From NCBI RefSeq assembly GCF_024582835.1, contig NZ_CP102096.1, positions 1,426,001 to 1,490,000 of the forward strand: a stretch of 64,000 nucleotides of DNA, given 5' to 3'. Made by a program: the position numbers and the translations under genes. A model generated the notes under the pieces. That model had not been told where the DNA came from, did not search any database, and saw nothing but the letters and a program-made list of their open reading frames with translations. This document shows positions 1-8,797 of the stretch, in pieces. Source of the stretch: Vibrio japonicus (GTDB lineage Bacteria; Pseudomonadota; Gammaproteobacteria; Enterobacterales; Vibrionaceae). Each line of letters starts with the position of its first letter. The stretch's first letter is position 1.

Positions 1-111
1 GCTGTTCAGGTGATTTTTCGTCGTGCGCCTCAGTGGAATTTTCACCTCTACACCTTTGCTATCAAGGTTCAAAATCTTAGGGCGGCATATCCAGATCAGT
101 GGTACTTTTAA
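1..111 (+). CDS. C-terminal end of an unidentified protein (partial)
   Basis: An open frame enters from the left edge and ends with TAA at 109-111, giving 36 residues that end in PDQWYF. The tail is rich in aromatic residues. I do not recognise the family, and the start lies outside the window. A weak inverted repeat (AAAGCCAA at 112-119, TTGGCTTT at 137-144) just after the stop could be part of a terminator. The rest of the gap up to the next gene, about 160 bases, shows no other feature. The fragment could be a chance open frame, because only 36 codons are visible. Confidence 0.4.
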   Translation, partial: AVQVIFRRAPQWNFHLYTFAIKVQNLRAAYPDQWYF

Positions 112-274
112 AAAGCCAAACGTCTTCAAGTAGAGATTGGCTTTGGTAATTGGAGAGAACATAAACAGGTCCGATTAGTCATTATTATCAGACCCAGTTC
201 ATAATGAACACCAATTCATGTCAACATTTTATTAACATCAGCATTCTCAATAGTGATACGGCAACAAATTCCCG

Positions 275-1159
275 TTACATTGTCACAACTGCGTCAAGTT
301 TATGCTCAACGATGTATTCTTGAATCTTCGGGTATTCGATTAAGCGACTGCTTGTGATAACCACAGGTTTATTGACTGACGCGGCCGCCGTTGAGGCCAT
401 ATCAATCAGCTCAACAATCGTTTCGTTTTGCGGATCATAGAGATACTCTAAGTGCTCATTGAATCGATCGATACCCAAAGTAAACTGCGCTAAATTTTCT
501 AAGTTAATCACCATGCCATCAAAATAATGCAATAACTTTTCTGCTAACAAAGCGGACGATGGCACATCAGCAGAATAATGCACTTTTAAGCCATTTAGGC
601 CACGTGGTAAACCTTGCTCGGCTAACAGGTCAATCACTTTTGCCGCGTCAGACATGGTACGAACAAACGGAACCACAATCTGAACGTCGATGCCCTGCTC
701 TTGCAGCGCCTTAATCACCTTACACTCCAGAATAAACGCCGTTCTAAAGCGCTCTTTGGCGTAACGAGACACACCTCTTACACCCAATGCTGGGTTGACT
801 TCATGCTCTTCTAAACCGCCACCAATGAGAGAGTTAAACGAATAGCTATCTGCATTGCTCAAGCAGACGCGAATAGCTTGGTGTTCCGGTTTTATCGCAT
901 TGTGAATCTGTTGTGTCAGGGTCGCAACAAAGTGATCCTCTAGAGAAACCTCTCCCAAAATCGCTCGAATAGAAGATGACTCAACTTCATCCAGTTTTTG
1001 CGAGTCACATTCAATATTTGGATGGTAAAAAATGTGTTCCATAATTAAATCAGACAATGAAACATACAGATGTGTATGGCTGGTCAAACATTCTGTCTCA
1101 GGCAACACATCTCCCAATGCTAAGGCTGGGTGTAAACCGCTTGATGTTTCTATACTCAT
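275..1159 (-). CDS. PEP synthase C-terminal-domain-like protein
   Basis: This 294-residue protein resembles only the C-terminal TIM-barrel (PEP-utilising enzyme) domain of phosphoenolpyruvate synthase PpsA. The shared blocks are NPALGVRGVSRYAKERFRTA, VQIVVPFVRTMSDAAKVIDL, LPRGLNGLKVHYSADVPSSA and LLAEKLLHYFDG. The ATP-grasp domain and the phosphohistidine swivel domain are absent. Where PpsA has the GICGQGPSD segment with its catalytic Cys, this protein has VVITSSRLIEYP and then ends. It is therefore unlikely to make PEP; a regulatory or structural role is inference. The start at 1159 is chosen because GGAGC lies six bases upstream; an upstream extension to 1225 is possible but has no ribosome site. 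The gene is divergent from the DAHP synthase gene, which consumes PEP, so a link to PEP supply is tempting but unproven. Confidence 0.75.
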   Translation of the reverse strand: MSIETSSGLHPALALGDVLPETECLTSHTHLYVSLSDLIMEHIFYHPNIECDSQKLDEVESSSIRAILGEVSLEDHFVATLTQQIHNAIKPEHQAIRVCLSNADSYSFNSLIGGGLEEHEVNPALGVRGVSRYAKERFRTAFILECKVIKALQEQGIDVQIVVPFVRTMSDAAKVIDLLAEQGLPRGLNGLKVHYSADVPSSALLAEKLLHYFDGMVINLENLAQFTLGIDRFNEHLEYLYDPQNETIVELIDMASTAAASVNKPVVITSSRLIEYPKIQEYIVEHKLDAVVTM

Positions 1160-1368
1160 AACTGCTCCGTGCATAATATTATTCTGCTTTGTACGAAACA
1201 TACCCATTGATATTCTTAGGCACAAGAGCCAATTACATTTTTAGTAAGTAAATATGAATACTTTGTCACTTTATGTTTACACTGAATGAAGTTTAGCGAT
1301 AAGTGGTTTATTCCTTTGTTTGTTTCCGTTATCTTTATCGCTTCGCAATAAAAAGAACAGGCTGCAGT

Positions 1369-2418
1369 ATGCCACTCAAAACCGATGAATTAAGAACCCA
1401 ACCTTTGGGTCCTATGCCCACCCCGGCAGAGCTTGGAAGCGCTCACCCAATTACGGACGATGTTGCGGAACGCATAGCTGAGTCTCGTCGTCAGATTGAA
1501 AAAATTCTTACTGGTGAAGACGATCGTCTTATCGTCATCGTTGGCCCTTGCTCTGTACACGATACAGACGCGGCGCTTGATTACGCAAATCGTCTTGCCA
1601 AAATCCAAGAGCAATATAAAGACGAATTGTTCGTTGTTATGCGCACCTATTTTGAAAAGCCACGTACGGTTGTAGGTTGGAAAGGCTTAATCACCGACCC
1701 TAACCTTGACGGCTCTTACGCTCTCGAAGCTGGTCTTCACAAAGCGCGCAAACTTTTATTAGATATCAATAAACTTGGCCTTGCGACAGCAACTGAGTTT
1801 TTGGATATGATCACTGGCCAATACATTGCGGATTTAATTTCATGGGGCGCTATCGGCGCGCGTACAACCGAATCCCAAATTCACCGTGAAATGGCGTCTG
1901 CTCTTTCTTGCCCAGTAGGCTTCAAGAACGGCACCAATGGCAATATCAAAATCGCTATCGATGCGATCCGTGCCTCTAAAGCGTCGCACTACTTCTATTC
2001 TCCAGACAAAAATGGTCGAATGACGGTTTACCGTACCAGCGGAAACCCATATGGCCATGTGATTCTTCGTGGTGGAGACAAAGGCCCTAACTTTGATTCA
2101 GCATCTGTTGACGCTGCATGCAAACAACTGGCTGAATTTGGTTTGCCGGAACGTTTGGTTGTCGACTTTAGCCACGCAAACTGCCAGAAGCAACATCGAA
2201 AGCAGTTAGATGTTGCGGCCGATATTTGTGAACAAATCAAGTCAGGCAAAAATCAGATTGCCGGTGTCATGGCGGAAAGTTTCATCATTGAAGGAAACCA
2301 GCCAATGGATGACATTCACAACTTAACTTATGGCCAATCCATTACTGACCCATGCTTAAGCTGGGAAGATACAGCGACAATGCTGGATATGTTGGCCAAT
2401 GCTGTTAAAGCACGATAA
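1369..2418 (+). CDS. aroH: 3-deoxy-7-phosphoheptulonate synthase (AroH-type)
   Basis: Class I DAHP synthase of 349 residues. It condenses PEP with erythrose 4-phosphate in the first step of the shikimate pathway. Family signatures are VIVGPCSVHD, YFEKPRTVVGWKGL, SWGAIGARTTESQ, CPVGFKNGTNGN and VVDFSHANCQKQH. From memory of the three E. coli isozymes it fits the Trp-sensitive AroH best (TDELRT near the N-terminus, MITGQYIADLISW, SPDKNGRMTVYRTSGNPYGH, FSHANCQKQHRKQL), but feedback specificity is not proven here, and many annotations would say aroG. The start MPLKTDEL is preferred over an upstream ATG that adds 22 non-family residues. yajQ follows 21 bases downstream and is probably cotranscribed. 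I saw no clear TrpR or TyrR box in the short upstream region. Confidence 0.92.
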   Translation: MPLKTDELRTQPLGPMPTPAELGSAHPITDDVAERIAESRRQIEKILTGEDDRLIVIVGPCSVHDTDAALDYANRLAKIQEQYKDELFVVMRTYFEKPRTVVGWKGLITDPNLDGSYALEAGLHKARKLLLDINKLGLATATEFLDMITGQYIADLISWGAIGARTTESQIHREMASALSCPVGFKNGTNGNIKIAIDAIRASKASHYFYSPDKNGRMTVYRTSGNPYGHVILRGGDKGPNFDSASVDAACKQLAEFGLPERLVVDFSHANCQKQHRKQLDVAADICEQIKSGKNQIAGVMAESFIIEGNQPMDDIHNLTYGQSITDPCLSWEDTATMLDMLANAVKAR

Positions 2419-2439
2419 TTACAATCAGAGGACTTAATC

Positions 2440-2925
2440 ATGCCATCTTTTGATATCGTATCTGAAATCGATACTGTAGAGCTGCGTAATGCGGTAGACA
2501 ATGCTTCTCGTGAGCTGTCTACTCGTTTTGATTTTCGTGGTGTTGACGCGTCGTTTGAGATGCAAAAAGATGAATCTGTGAAACTGAACGCTGAAGGAGA
2601 CTTCCAGCTAAAGCAAATGCGTGACATTTTGCGCTCTCACCTTGCAAAACGCGGCGTTGACGCTAATGCAATGGAAGCAAAACCTGAGGAAGCGACAGGT
2701 AAAAAGTGGCACCAGATTGTCACCTTCAAGCAAGGCATTGATACGCCAATGGCGAAAAAAGTCGTTAAAGCGATTAAAGATGCGAAGCTAAAAGTTCAAG
2801 CGTCTATCCAAGGTGAAAAAGTACGTGTGACAGGTAAGAAACGCGATGATCTGCAAGCAACCATTGCACTACTCCGTGAAGCCGAGCTAGGCCAGCCGTT
2901 CCAGTACGAAAACTTCCGCGACTAA
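2440..2925 (+). CDS. yajQ: YajQ family nucleotide-binding protein
   Basis: A full-length YajQ (DUF520) protein of 161 residues starting MPSFDIVSE. Conserved blocks are [53 protein letters not shown] and the C-terminal [11 protein letters not shown]. The family folds as two ferredoxin-like domains. YajQ homologues have been reported to bind cyclic di-GMP or nucleotides and RNA; the function in Vibrio is not settled. AGAGG lies about ten bases before the ATG. The gene follows aroH by 21 bases and ends at a strong terminator, so the pair looks like one transcript. Confidence 0.95.
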   Translation: MPSFDIVSEIDTVELRNAVDNASRELSTRFDFRGVDASFEMQKDESVKLNAEGDFQLKQMRDILRSHLAKRGVDANAMEAKPEEATGKKWHQIVTFKQGIDTPMAKKVVKAIKDAKLKVQASIQGEKVRVTGKKRDDLQATIALLREAELGQPFQYENFRD

Positions 2926-2945
2926 TGACTTATTCGCAGTATATG

Positions 2946-2971
2946 AAAAACCGCCATTTGGCGGTTTTTTT
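2946..2971 (+). terminator. Rho-independent terminator after yajQ
   Basis: The stem CCGCCA/TGGCGG has an A-run on its 5' side and seven T residues on its 3' side. It lies about 20 bases after the yajQ stop. The flanking A and T runs could let it work on both strands, but the minus-strand gene beyond it ends before reaching it. Confidence 0.85.
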
Positions 2972-3023
2972 GCTTTATTGATGCTCTCGCTTTAATAAAG
3001 AGAGTAATGAGTAAATTTCTTTG

Positions 3024-3959
3024 TTAGACCGCGCCTAATCGAATATGTAGATCGCTGTTCTTGAGTAAGCTGAATTGAGAAGTGTTCGGCGCAACAAAAA
3101 CCACAACACGAGACTGCTCTTGCCTTGCGTTGCTCAACTTCTCAGCAAGCTCACTGTCACTGCCGTAACACTCGCGCTCTGCGTCTCGTCTCACTAAATC
3201 AACAAACGAATATGGGCACGCTTTAGGATAAAGAACTCGCTCCGCTTCTTGCATCAGCCTTAGCGCTTTCATTGGCAATAGCTCAACATCGTCACCAAAA
3301 TCAATCCATGTGACGCTTCCAAGCTCCACCACACCCGCTCTCAGTGCGCTTTGGTAGAGGTCTTCAAGTTCTGCTCTGCTTTTGGCTTTGTCTACTCTTG
3401 GATCGGCAAAAAAGCTTTCCCAAAACTTACGTCGTGAATCAACACTTCGGAGCGCTTCTTTGATATCTGCACGCTTTGACGCACCAAAGTCAGCCAACAA
3501 CGACAAATTATGCGGCAACGTTGCCTCTAACTTTTCTCGAATATTCCTAACAAGAACAGGCGACGCTCCTCCACTCGATATCGCGAGCTGAATACGCCCT
3601 CGATTCACCATAGAGGGAGTTATAAAGTCACAATAAGGCTGGTCATCCACGACATTGACTAAAATGCCCAGTTTCTTCGCGTCATGATAAACCTGATGAT
3701 TCAAAGCTGGATTATCCGTGGTTGCCCATACTTGGATGAACTTTTGGACGAGCTGTTCTTTTGAATAGAAATTCTGAATCCATACACATTCTTGTGAATC
3801 GACAAGTTCTTGCAAGTACGGTGCGATTTGTGGGGATACAATGGTTACCAACGCCCCTGCACGCACTAAACTATCCACTTTTCGGCATGCGACTTCACCA
3901 CCACCGACGACAAGAACCGGCTTACTCTTAAGATTTAAAAACAGTGGAAAATACTGCAT
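3024..3959 (-). CDS. cysG: Siroheme synthase, dehydrogenase/ferrochelatase half with SUMT remnant
   Basis: Residues 1-150 form the NAD-binding precorrin-2 dehydrogenase domain (MQYFPLFLNLKSKPVLVVGG, then the dimerisation stretch with DFITPSMVNRGRIQLAISSG). This module oxidises precorrin-2 and inserts iron to make siroheme for sulfite and nitrite reductases. Full CysG is about 457 residues with a C-terminal uroporphyrinogen III methyltransferase. Here the protein stops at 311, and residues from about 215 keep only a weak echo of that domain (GSVTWIDFGDDVELLPMKAL and FVDLVRRDAERECYG, compare LVRRDADR in CysG). No glycine-rich SAM site or GGDPF block remains. Methylation must come from a separate CobA/SUMT elsewhere. 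AAGGA precedes the start. The frame is intact, so the short form looks settled rather than freshly broken. Confidence 0.9.
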   Translation of the reverse strand: MQYFPLFLNLKSKPVLVVGGGEVACRKVDSLVRAGALVTIVSPQIAPYLQELVDSQECVWIQNFYSKEQLVQKFIQVWATTDNPALNHQVYHDAKKLGILVNVVDDQPYCDFITPSMVNRGRIQLAISSGGASPVLVRNIREKLEATLPHNLSLLADFGASKRADIKEALRSVDSRRKFWESFFADPRVDKAKSRAELEDLYQSALRAGVVELGSVTWIDFGDDVELLPMKALRLMQEAERVLYPKACPYSFVDLVRRDAERECYGSDSELAEKLSNARQEQSRVVVFVAPNTSQFSLLKNSDLHIRLGAV

Positions 3960-4417
3960 TTCTTTCCTTGAATAATTGAACAGGCTGTTAGTTAGATACT
4001 AACAAACTTAGGGCAATAACTTAAATGCGACCGAGTAAATAATATAATTTATAACCAAATTTAATGTTACTGATAGAATTAAATACTAAGAAGTATTGCC
4101 CTTCCAAACACAATATCCGATTAGTTCCTATCATCCGATCACTCTCTCCTGTTGCACCAATAACGTGAGCTGTTGCTCTATTTACATTTGCGTAACATTT
4201 GTTCATTCTAGTTAACAAGAGTTTGTGATTGCACTCAAAATTCTTTTTAAATTATAAGTTTGAGAATTCACAATTCTTTTCCTAGGCTTATAAGTGGTTG
4301 ATTTGCATGAAGCTGTAAATCTGCAAATTTGGTCAAAAATGGAATAAGCACAACATTTTTCACTCGTTGTATCAGGTGTGGCCTGGTTTAACAAAGGATT
4401 ATTCAGGAAGGATTCAA
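3960..4417. other. Intergenic region upstream of aapJ, no gene seen
   Basis: About 460 bases of AT-rich DNA between the divergent cysG and aapJ genes. Short open frames on the minus strand lack ribosome sites and resemble nothing. The region must carry the promoters of both neighbours; a CRP-like sequence lies at 4224-4239. No tRNA or recognisable riboswitch was seen. Confidence 0.6.
4224..4239 (+). promoter_or_regulatory. Possible CRP site upstream of aapJ
   Basis: TGTGA, six bases, TCAAA matches the CRP consensus TGTGA-N6-TCACA at 8 of 10 positions. It lies about 180 bases before the aapJ start. This is plausible for a nutrient transporter but weak as a single site. Confidence 0.3.
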
Positions 4418-5446
4418 ATGGCAAATAAACTAACACTCCTTGCGTCAGTTGTAGCGGCATCTACTGCATTTATGACTACCAACGCGTCCGCTGCAGACAG
4501 CACGCTTGATAAGGTCACTAAACAAGGTTTCGTCACTTGTGGGGTCAGTACTGGTCTACCTGGTTTCTCAAACCCTAACTCTAAAGGTGAGTGGGAAGGC
4601 ATCGACGTTGAGTACTGTCAAGCGCTTGCAGCTGCAGTACTTGGGGATAAAACGAAAGTTAAATATGTACCTCTAACCGCTAAAGAACGTTTCACTGCGC
4701 TTCAATCAGGTGAGATCGATATTCTCTCTCGTAACACAACATGGACACTACACCGTGATACCGCACTAGGTTTGAACTTTGTTGGTGTTAACTACTACGA
4801 CGGCCAAGGCTTTATGGTTAAGAAGGATCTTGGCCTGAAAAGCGCAAAAGAGCTTGATGGCGCGTCTGTTTGTGTTCAATCGGGAACAACAACGGAGCTA
4901 AACCTGGCTGATTACTTCCGCAACAGCGGTATGTCGTACAAACCAGTGGTTTTCGATACTGCTGCACAAACGTCAAAAGGTTTCGATGCCGGTCGCTGTG
5001 ACGTGCTTACTACTGACCAATCTGGTCTATATGCCCTACGTTTGAATCTTGAAGATCCGAAATCTGCGCAAGTTCTTCCTGAAATCATTTCTAAAGAGCC
5101 TCTGGGCCCTGCTGTACGTCAAGGTGATGATCAGTGGTTGAACATTGCTAAATGGACACTCAATGCGATGATCAATGCAGAAGAATACGGTATCACGTCG
5201 AAAAATGCAGACGATATGCTGAAATCAACCGATCCAAACATCAAGCGTATACTGGGTGTTGATGGTCCTAAAGGTAAGGGCTTAGGTATCCGTGACGATT
5301 GGGGCTACCAAGTTGTCAAGCAAGTCGGTAACTACGGTGAAAGCTTCGAGCGTACGGTTGGTGCAGGCTCTCCACTAGAAATCTCACGTGGCGTTAACGC
5401 ACTGTGGAATGCGGGTGGCTTTATGTACGCCCCACCTATCCGCTAA
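4418..5446 (+). CDS. aapJ: Amino-acid ABC transporter, periplasmic binding protein AapJ
   Basis: A 342-residue solute-binding protein of the family-3 general L-amino-acid type. The signal peptide ends at NASAAD; the mature part starts DSTLDKVTKQGFVTCGVSTG. GVSTGLPGFS, DVEYCQALAAAVLGD, LTAKERFTALQSGEIDILSR and TTWTLHRDTALGLNFVGVNY are typical AapJ blocks. It would capture polar and other L-amino acids in the periplasm and deliver them to AapQM. The start MANKL follows AGGAAGGA; the frame extends 17 codons upstream, but that stretch is not signal-peptide-like. First gene of aapJQMP, separated from aapQ by 75 bases with a hairpin, as is common when the binding protein is made in excess. Confidence 0.95.
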   Translation: MANKLTLLASVVAASTAFMTTNASAADSTLDKVTKQGFVTCGVSTGLPGFSNPNSKGEWEGIDVEYCQALAAAVLGDKTKVKYVPLTAKERFTALQSGEIDILSRNTTWTLHRDTALGLNFVGVNYYDGQGFMVKKDLGLKSAKELDGASVCVQSGTTTELNLADYFRNSGMSYKPVVFDTAAQTSKGFDAGRCDVLTTDQSGLYALRLNLEDPKSAQVLPEIISKEPLGPAVRQGDDQWLNIAKWTLNAMINAEEYGITSKNADDMLKSTDPNIKRILGVDGPKGKGLGIRDDWGYQVVKQVGNYGESFERTVGAGSPLEISRGVNALWNAGGFMYAPPIR

Positions 5447-5470
5447 GAAATACATAACTACAAAATAAAT

Positions 5471-5488
5471 GGGCGGGTTTTTCCGCCC
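5471..5488 (+). terminator. Intercistronic hairpin between aapJ and aapQ
   Basis: GGGCGG and CCGCCC pair around a GTTTTT loop 25 bases after the aapJ stop. No T-run follows, so it is more likely an mRNA-stabilising or partial attenuation hairpin than a full terminator. That fits higher expression of the binding protein than of the membrane genes. Confidence 0.65.
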
Positions 5489-5521
5489 TATTTACACAAA
5501 TGGATTTGAGGTTGTAGCTGT

Positions 5522-6727
5522 ATGAAACCTACTAGTACCGCTGCGTCGAAGACGGACAACAGACCATCTTCAAACGCGAGCCTAATTTACAATCCCACTT
5601 TTCGTTCAGCCGTATTTCAGATTATTGCGATATTAGCGCTGGCCTTTTTCTTTTATACGATTGTCAACAATGCACTCACCAACCTGGAAGCGCGTGGTAT
5701 CGCGACGGGGTTTGGCTTCCTCAATCAAGAAGCTGGTTTTGGGATTGGCCTTACACTGATTGAGTACGATGAAACCTACTCCTACGGTCGAACATTTATT
5801 ATTGGTCTATTAAATACTGCGTTAGTTTCTTTTCTCGGCATTATTTTAGCGACTGTGATCGGCTTTGTTATCGGTATTGCGCGACTTTCTTCTAACTGGT
5901 TAGTGAGTCGATTTGCTGCCGTTTATATTGAAACGTTTCGTAATATTCCTCTGCTTCTGCAAATATTCTTTTGGTATTTCGCAGTCCTTCAAGCGCTACC
6001 ATCAGCAAGACAAAGTTTAAGTTTAGGCGAAGCCATCTTCCTCAACGTACGTGGTTTGTACTTCCCCGCGCCTGTTTTTGAAGAAGGCTCATCTGTTGTC
6101 ATTGCAACTCTCCTTATCGGCATCGTTGCTTCTCTTCTGATCAACATCTGGGCTAACAACAAACAACGCTTGACCGGACAACAAACGCCGATGGGGCGTA
6201 TTATTTTCGGTTTGGTTGTTGTGCTTCCTGTAGTGGTGTACTTCATAATGGGATCACCAATCAGTGCAGAATACCCTGAATTAAAAGGCTTTAACTTCCG
6301 TGGGGGTGTCAGCATTATTCCTGAACTTGCGGCACTTCTTTTGGCATTGAGTATCTATACTGCTTCGTTCATTGCTGAAATCGTACGTTCCGGTATTAAC
6401 GCGGTGAGCTATGGCCAAACGGAAGCCGCGATGTCGTTGGGCTTGCCACGCAACAGAACCCTGAAACTCGTCATTATTCCTCAGGCTCTGCGCATTATCA
6501 TTCCACCGTTAACGAGCCAGTATCTCAACCTGACTAAAAACTCTTCGCTAGCCATGGCGATCGGTTATCCGGATTTGGTGTCTGTGTTTGCAGGAACGAC
6601 ACTCAACCAAACCGGTCAAGCAATCGAAATCATTGCCATGACAATGGCTGTTTACTTAACTCTGAGTTTGGTCACGTCTGCGTTAATGAACCTTTACAAT
6701 AGCAAAGTTGCACTGGTGGAGAGATAA
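5522..6727 (+). CDS. aapQ: Amino-acid ABC transporter permease AapQ
   Basis: A 401-residue inner-membrane permease with a first membrane helix near residue 30 and a periplasmic insertion typical of AapQ. The HisMQ-type core includes RTFIIGLLNTALVSFLG, YIETFRNIPLLLQIFFWYF and the ATPase-docking EAA loop (YGQTEAAMSLGLPRNRTLKL, VIIPQALRIIIPP). It pairs with AapM to form the translocation pore for L-amino acids delivered by AapJ. It ends two bases before the aapM start, so the two are translationally close. Confidence 0.94.
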   Translation: MKPTSTAASKTDNRPSSNASLIYNPTFRSAVFQIIAILALAFFFYTIVNNALTNLEARGIATGFGFLNQEAGFGIGLTLIEYDETYSYGRTFIIGLLNTALVSFLGIILATVIGFVIGIARLSSNWLVSRFAAVYIETFRNIPLLLQIFFWYFAVLQALPSARQSLSLGEAIFLNVRGLYFPAPVFEEGSSVVIATLLIGIVASLLINIWANNKQRLTGQQTPMGRIIFGLVVVLPVVVYFIMGSPISAEYPELKGFNFRGGVSIIPELAALLLALSIYTASFIAEIVRSGINAVSYGQTEAAMSLGLPRNRTLKLVIIPQALRIIIPPLTSQYLNLTKNSSLAMAIGYPDLVSVFAGTTLNQTGQAIEIIAMTMAVYLTLSLVTSALMNLYNSKVALVER

Positions 6728-6729
6728 GC

Positions 6730-7827
6730 ATGAAAGTACATCAATTTCAGCCCGATCTACCACCGCCATCCAATACGGTCGGTCCGGTAGGTTGGCTACG
6801 TAAAAACCTATTTAATGGCCCGGTAAACTCTGTTCTGACGGTCATCATCGCCTACTTTGCCATTTCTTTAATTTGGAATGTGCTAGATTGGGCGATTATC
6901 AATGCTGACTGGATCGGTACGACTCGCGACGCCTGTTCTCGTGAAGGGGCATGCTGGGTATTTATCAGCGTTCGCTGGGAGCAGTTCATGTATGGGTTTT
7001 ACCCTCAAGCCGAACTGTGGCGTCCTCGCTTGTTCTATATCACATTAGCGATTTTCACCATACTACTCGCGTACGAAAAAACGCCGAAGCGCACATGGAT
7101 TTGGCTGTTTTTCGTCAACATCTATCCGTTCATCATTGCTGGTCTTTTATACGGTGGTATATTCGGATTGGAAGTGGTCGAAACGCACAAATGGGGCGGC
7201 TTACTCGTTACTTTAATCATCGCGTTAGTCGGTATTGTGGTCTCTCTTCCCATTGGTGTCGCGCTGTCACTGGGTCGACGTTCAGATATGCCAATCATCC
7301 GAAGTATCTGTACCATCTACATAGAAGTATGGCGCGGTGTGCCACTGATTACCGTGCTGTTTATGGCATCAGTCATGCTACCTCTATTCCTGTCAGAAGG
7401 TTCTGAAACTGACAAGCTTATCCGCGCCCTTATCGGTGTCGTGATGTTCAGTTCAGCCTACATGGCGGAGGTAGTGCGCGGTGGTCTGCAAGCGATTCCA
7501 AAAGGCCAGTACGAGGCTGCGGATGCTCTCGGCCTAAGTTATTGGAAAAAGATGGGGCTTATCATCTTACCTCAAGCATTGAAGATAACGATTCCATCCA
7601 TTGTGAACACCTTTATTGGCCTGTTCAAAGACACCAGCTTGGTCCTTATCATCGGTATGTTTGACGTACTGGGTATTGGTCAAGCTGCAAATACCGACCC
7701 TGAATGGCTTGGATTTGCAACGGAAAGCTATGTTTTTGTCGCGTTAGTGTTCTGGGTATTTTGTTTTGGTATGTCCAGATATTCCATTTGGCTAGAAAAC
7801 AAACTGAATACCGGTCACAAACGATAA
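6730..7827 (+). CDS. aapM: Amino-acid ABC transporter permease AapM
   Basis: The second pore subunit, 365 residues. After an N-terminal helix and a periplasmic segment come several hydrophobic spans and the conserved core YIEVWRGVPLITVLFMASVM, EVVRGGLQAIPKGQYEAADA, LGLSYWKKMGLIILPQALKI and IGLFKDTSLVLIIGMFD. The EAA loop contacts the ATPase AapP. It starts two bases after aapQ and is followed 23 bases later by aapP, all on the same strand, so the operon order is JQMP. Confidence 0.94.
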   Translation: MKVHQFQPDLPPPSNTVGPVGWLRKNLFNGPVNSVLTVIIAYFAISLIWNVLDWAIINADWIGTTRDACSREGACWVFISVRWEQFMYGFYPQAELWRPRLFYITLAIFTILLAYEKTPKRTWIWLFFVNIYPFIIAGLLYGGIFGLEVVETHKWGGLLVTLIIALVGIVVSLPIGVALSLGRRSDMPIIRSICTIYIEVWRGVPLITVLFMASVMLPLFLSEGSETDKLIRALIGVVMFSSAYMAEVVRGGLQAIPKGQYEAADALGLSYWKKMGLIILPQALKITIPSIVNTFIGLFKDTSLVLIIGMFDVLGIGQAANTDPEWLGFATESYVFVALVFWVFCFGMSRYSIWLENKLNTGHKR

Positions 7828-7850
7828 ATTAGAGAACTCAAGGACGTATT

Positions 7851-8600
7851 ATGACGCAACAACAAGATTACATGATCCAAATTCAGGATATGAATAAGTG
7901 GTACGGTCAGTTCCACGTATTAAAGAACATCAATTTAAACGTTAAGAAAGGCGAAAAGATTGTTATTTGTGGCCCATCAGGTTCAGGTAAATCGACAATG
8001 ATTCGCTGCATCAACCGTTTGGAAGAGCATCAAAAAGGACATATTTTCGTTTCCGGTAATGAATTGACGGAAGACTTAAAGAACATCGAAGCCGTGCGCC
8101 GAGAAGTTGGCATGTGCTTCCAACACTTTAACCTGTTCCCTCACCTAACGGTGTTAGAAAACTGCACGTTGGCACCTATTTGGGTAAAGAAGATGCCAAA
8201 AGACAAGGCGGAAGAAGTCGCGATGAAGTATCTAGAACGCGTTAAAATTCCAGATCAGGCGAACAAGTACCCAGGGCAGCTTTCTGGTGGCCAGCAACAG
8301 CGTGTAGCGATCGCCCGCTCACTTTGTATGAACCCACAAGTCATGTTGTTTGATGAACCAACCTCCGCACTCGACCCAGAAATGGTGCGCGAAGTGCTTG
8401 ACGTTATGGTTGAGCTAGCCGAAGAAGGGATGACCATGCTTTGTGTTACTCACGAAATGGGTTTTGCAAAAGAAGTAGCAGACAGAGTTATCTTTATGGA
8501 TGCTGGTGAAATCATTGAAGAGAACAACCCTGTCGACTTCTTTGAAAACCCACAATCAGACCGCACGCAGAACTTCTTGTCTCAAATTCTCAGCCACTAA
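7851..8600 (+). CDS. aapP: Amino-acid ABC transporter ATPase AapP
   Basis: A 249-residue ABC ATPase of the polar-amino-acid class. Walker A is GPSGSGKST, the Q-loop is in [16 protein letters not shown], the signature is LSGGQQQR, Walker B is [12 protein letters not shown], and the H-switch is in [20 protein letters not shown]. It powers uptake through AapQM. Last gene of the operon; a hairpin follows about 20 bases after the stop. A ribosome site (AAGGA) precedes the ATG. Confidence 0.96.
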   Translation: MTQQQDYMIQIQDMNKWYGQFHVLKNINLNVKKGEKIVICGPSGSGKSTMIRCINRLEEHQKGHIFVSGNELTEDLKNIEAVRREVGMCFQHFNLFPHLTVLENCTLAPIWVKKMPKDKAEEVAMKYLERVKIPDQANKYPGQLSGGQQQRVAIARSLCMNPQVMLFDEPTSALDPEMVREVLDVMVELAEEGMTMLCVTHEMGFAKEVADRVIFMDAGEIIEENNPVDFFENPQSDRTQNFLSQILSH

Positions 8601-8622
8601 GGTATGCTCAGTTAAGTATTCG

Positions 8623-8650
8623 GAGGCGGCTTAGGTCGCCTCATTTATTT
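8623..8650 (+). terminator. Probable terminator of aapJQMP
   Basis: GAGGCG (8623-8628) pairs with CGCCTC (8637-8642), followed by the T-rich tail ATTTATTT. The position, just after aapP, fits an operon end. The tail is interrupted by A residues, so strength is uncertain. Confidence 0.6.
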
Positions 8651-8797
8651 GTGTTATATTGTGTTACATCTTTCAACATACTTAACATTCTAATTCTATT
8701 ATTATTTTAAGAACTGAAAAACGTTAGGGGGCTTGATCTTTTGATCATTCAACCTCATAAATGTATTCATAAACATAAAACCCTTACGAGGAAGATC

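Noticed and set aside
1303..1368. An upstream ATG that lengthens the DAHP synthase by 22 residues.
   Set aside because: The extension is hydrophobic and aromatic, unlike the family, and the family N-terminus begins at MPLKTDELRT.
4370..4400. A sigma-54 promoter (TGGCC...TT) before aapJ.
   Set aside because: The -12 GC element is missing at the required spacing, so the match is not better than chance.
4021..4460. Short minus-strand open frames in the gap before aapJ.
   Set aside because: They have no ribosome sites and no family resemblance; one overlaps the aapJ start. The gap reads as a promoter region.
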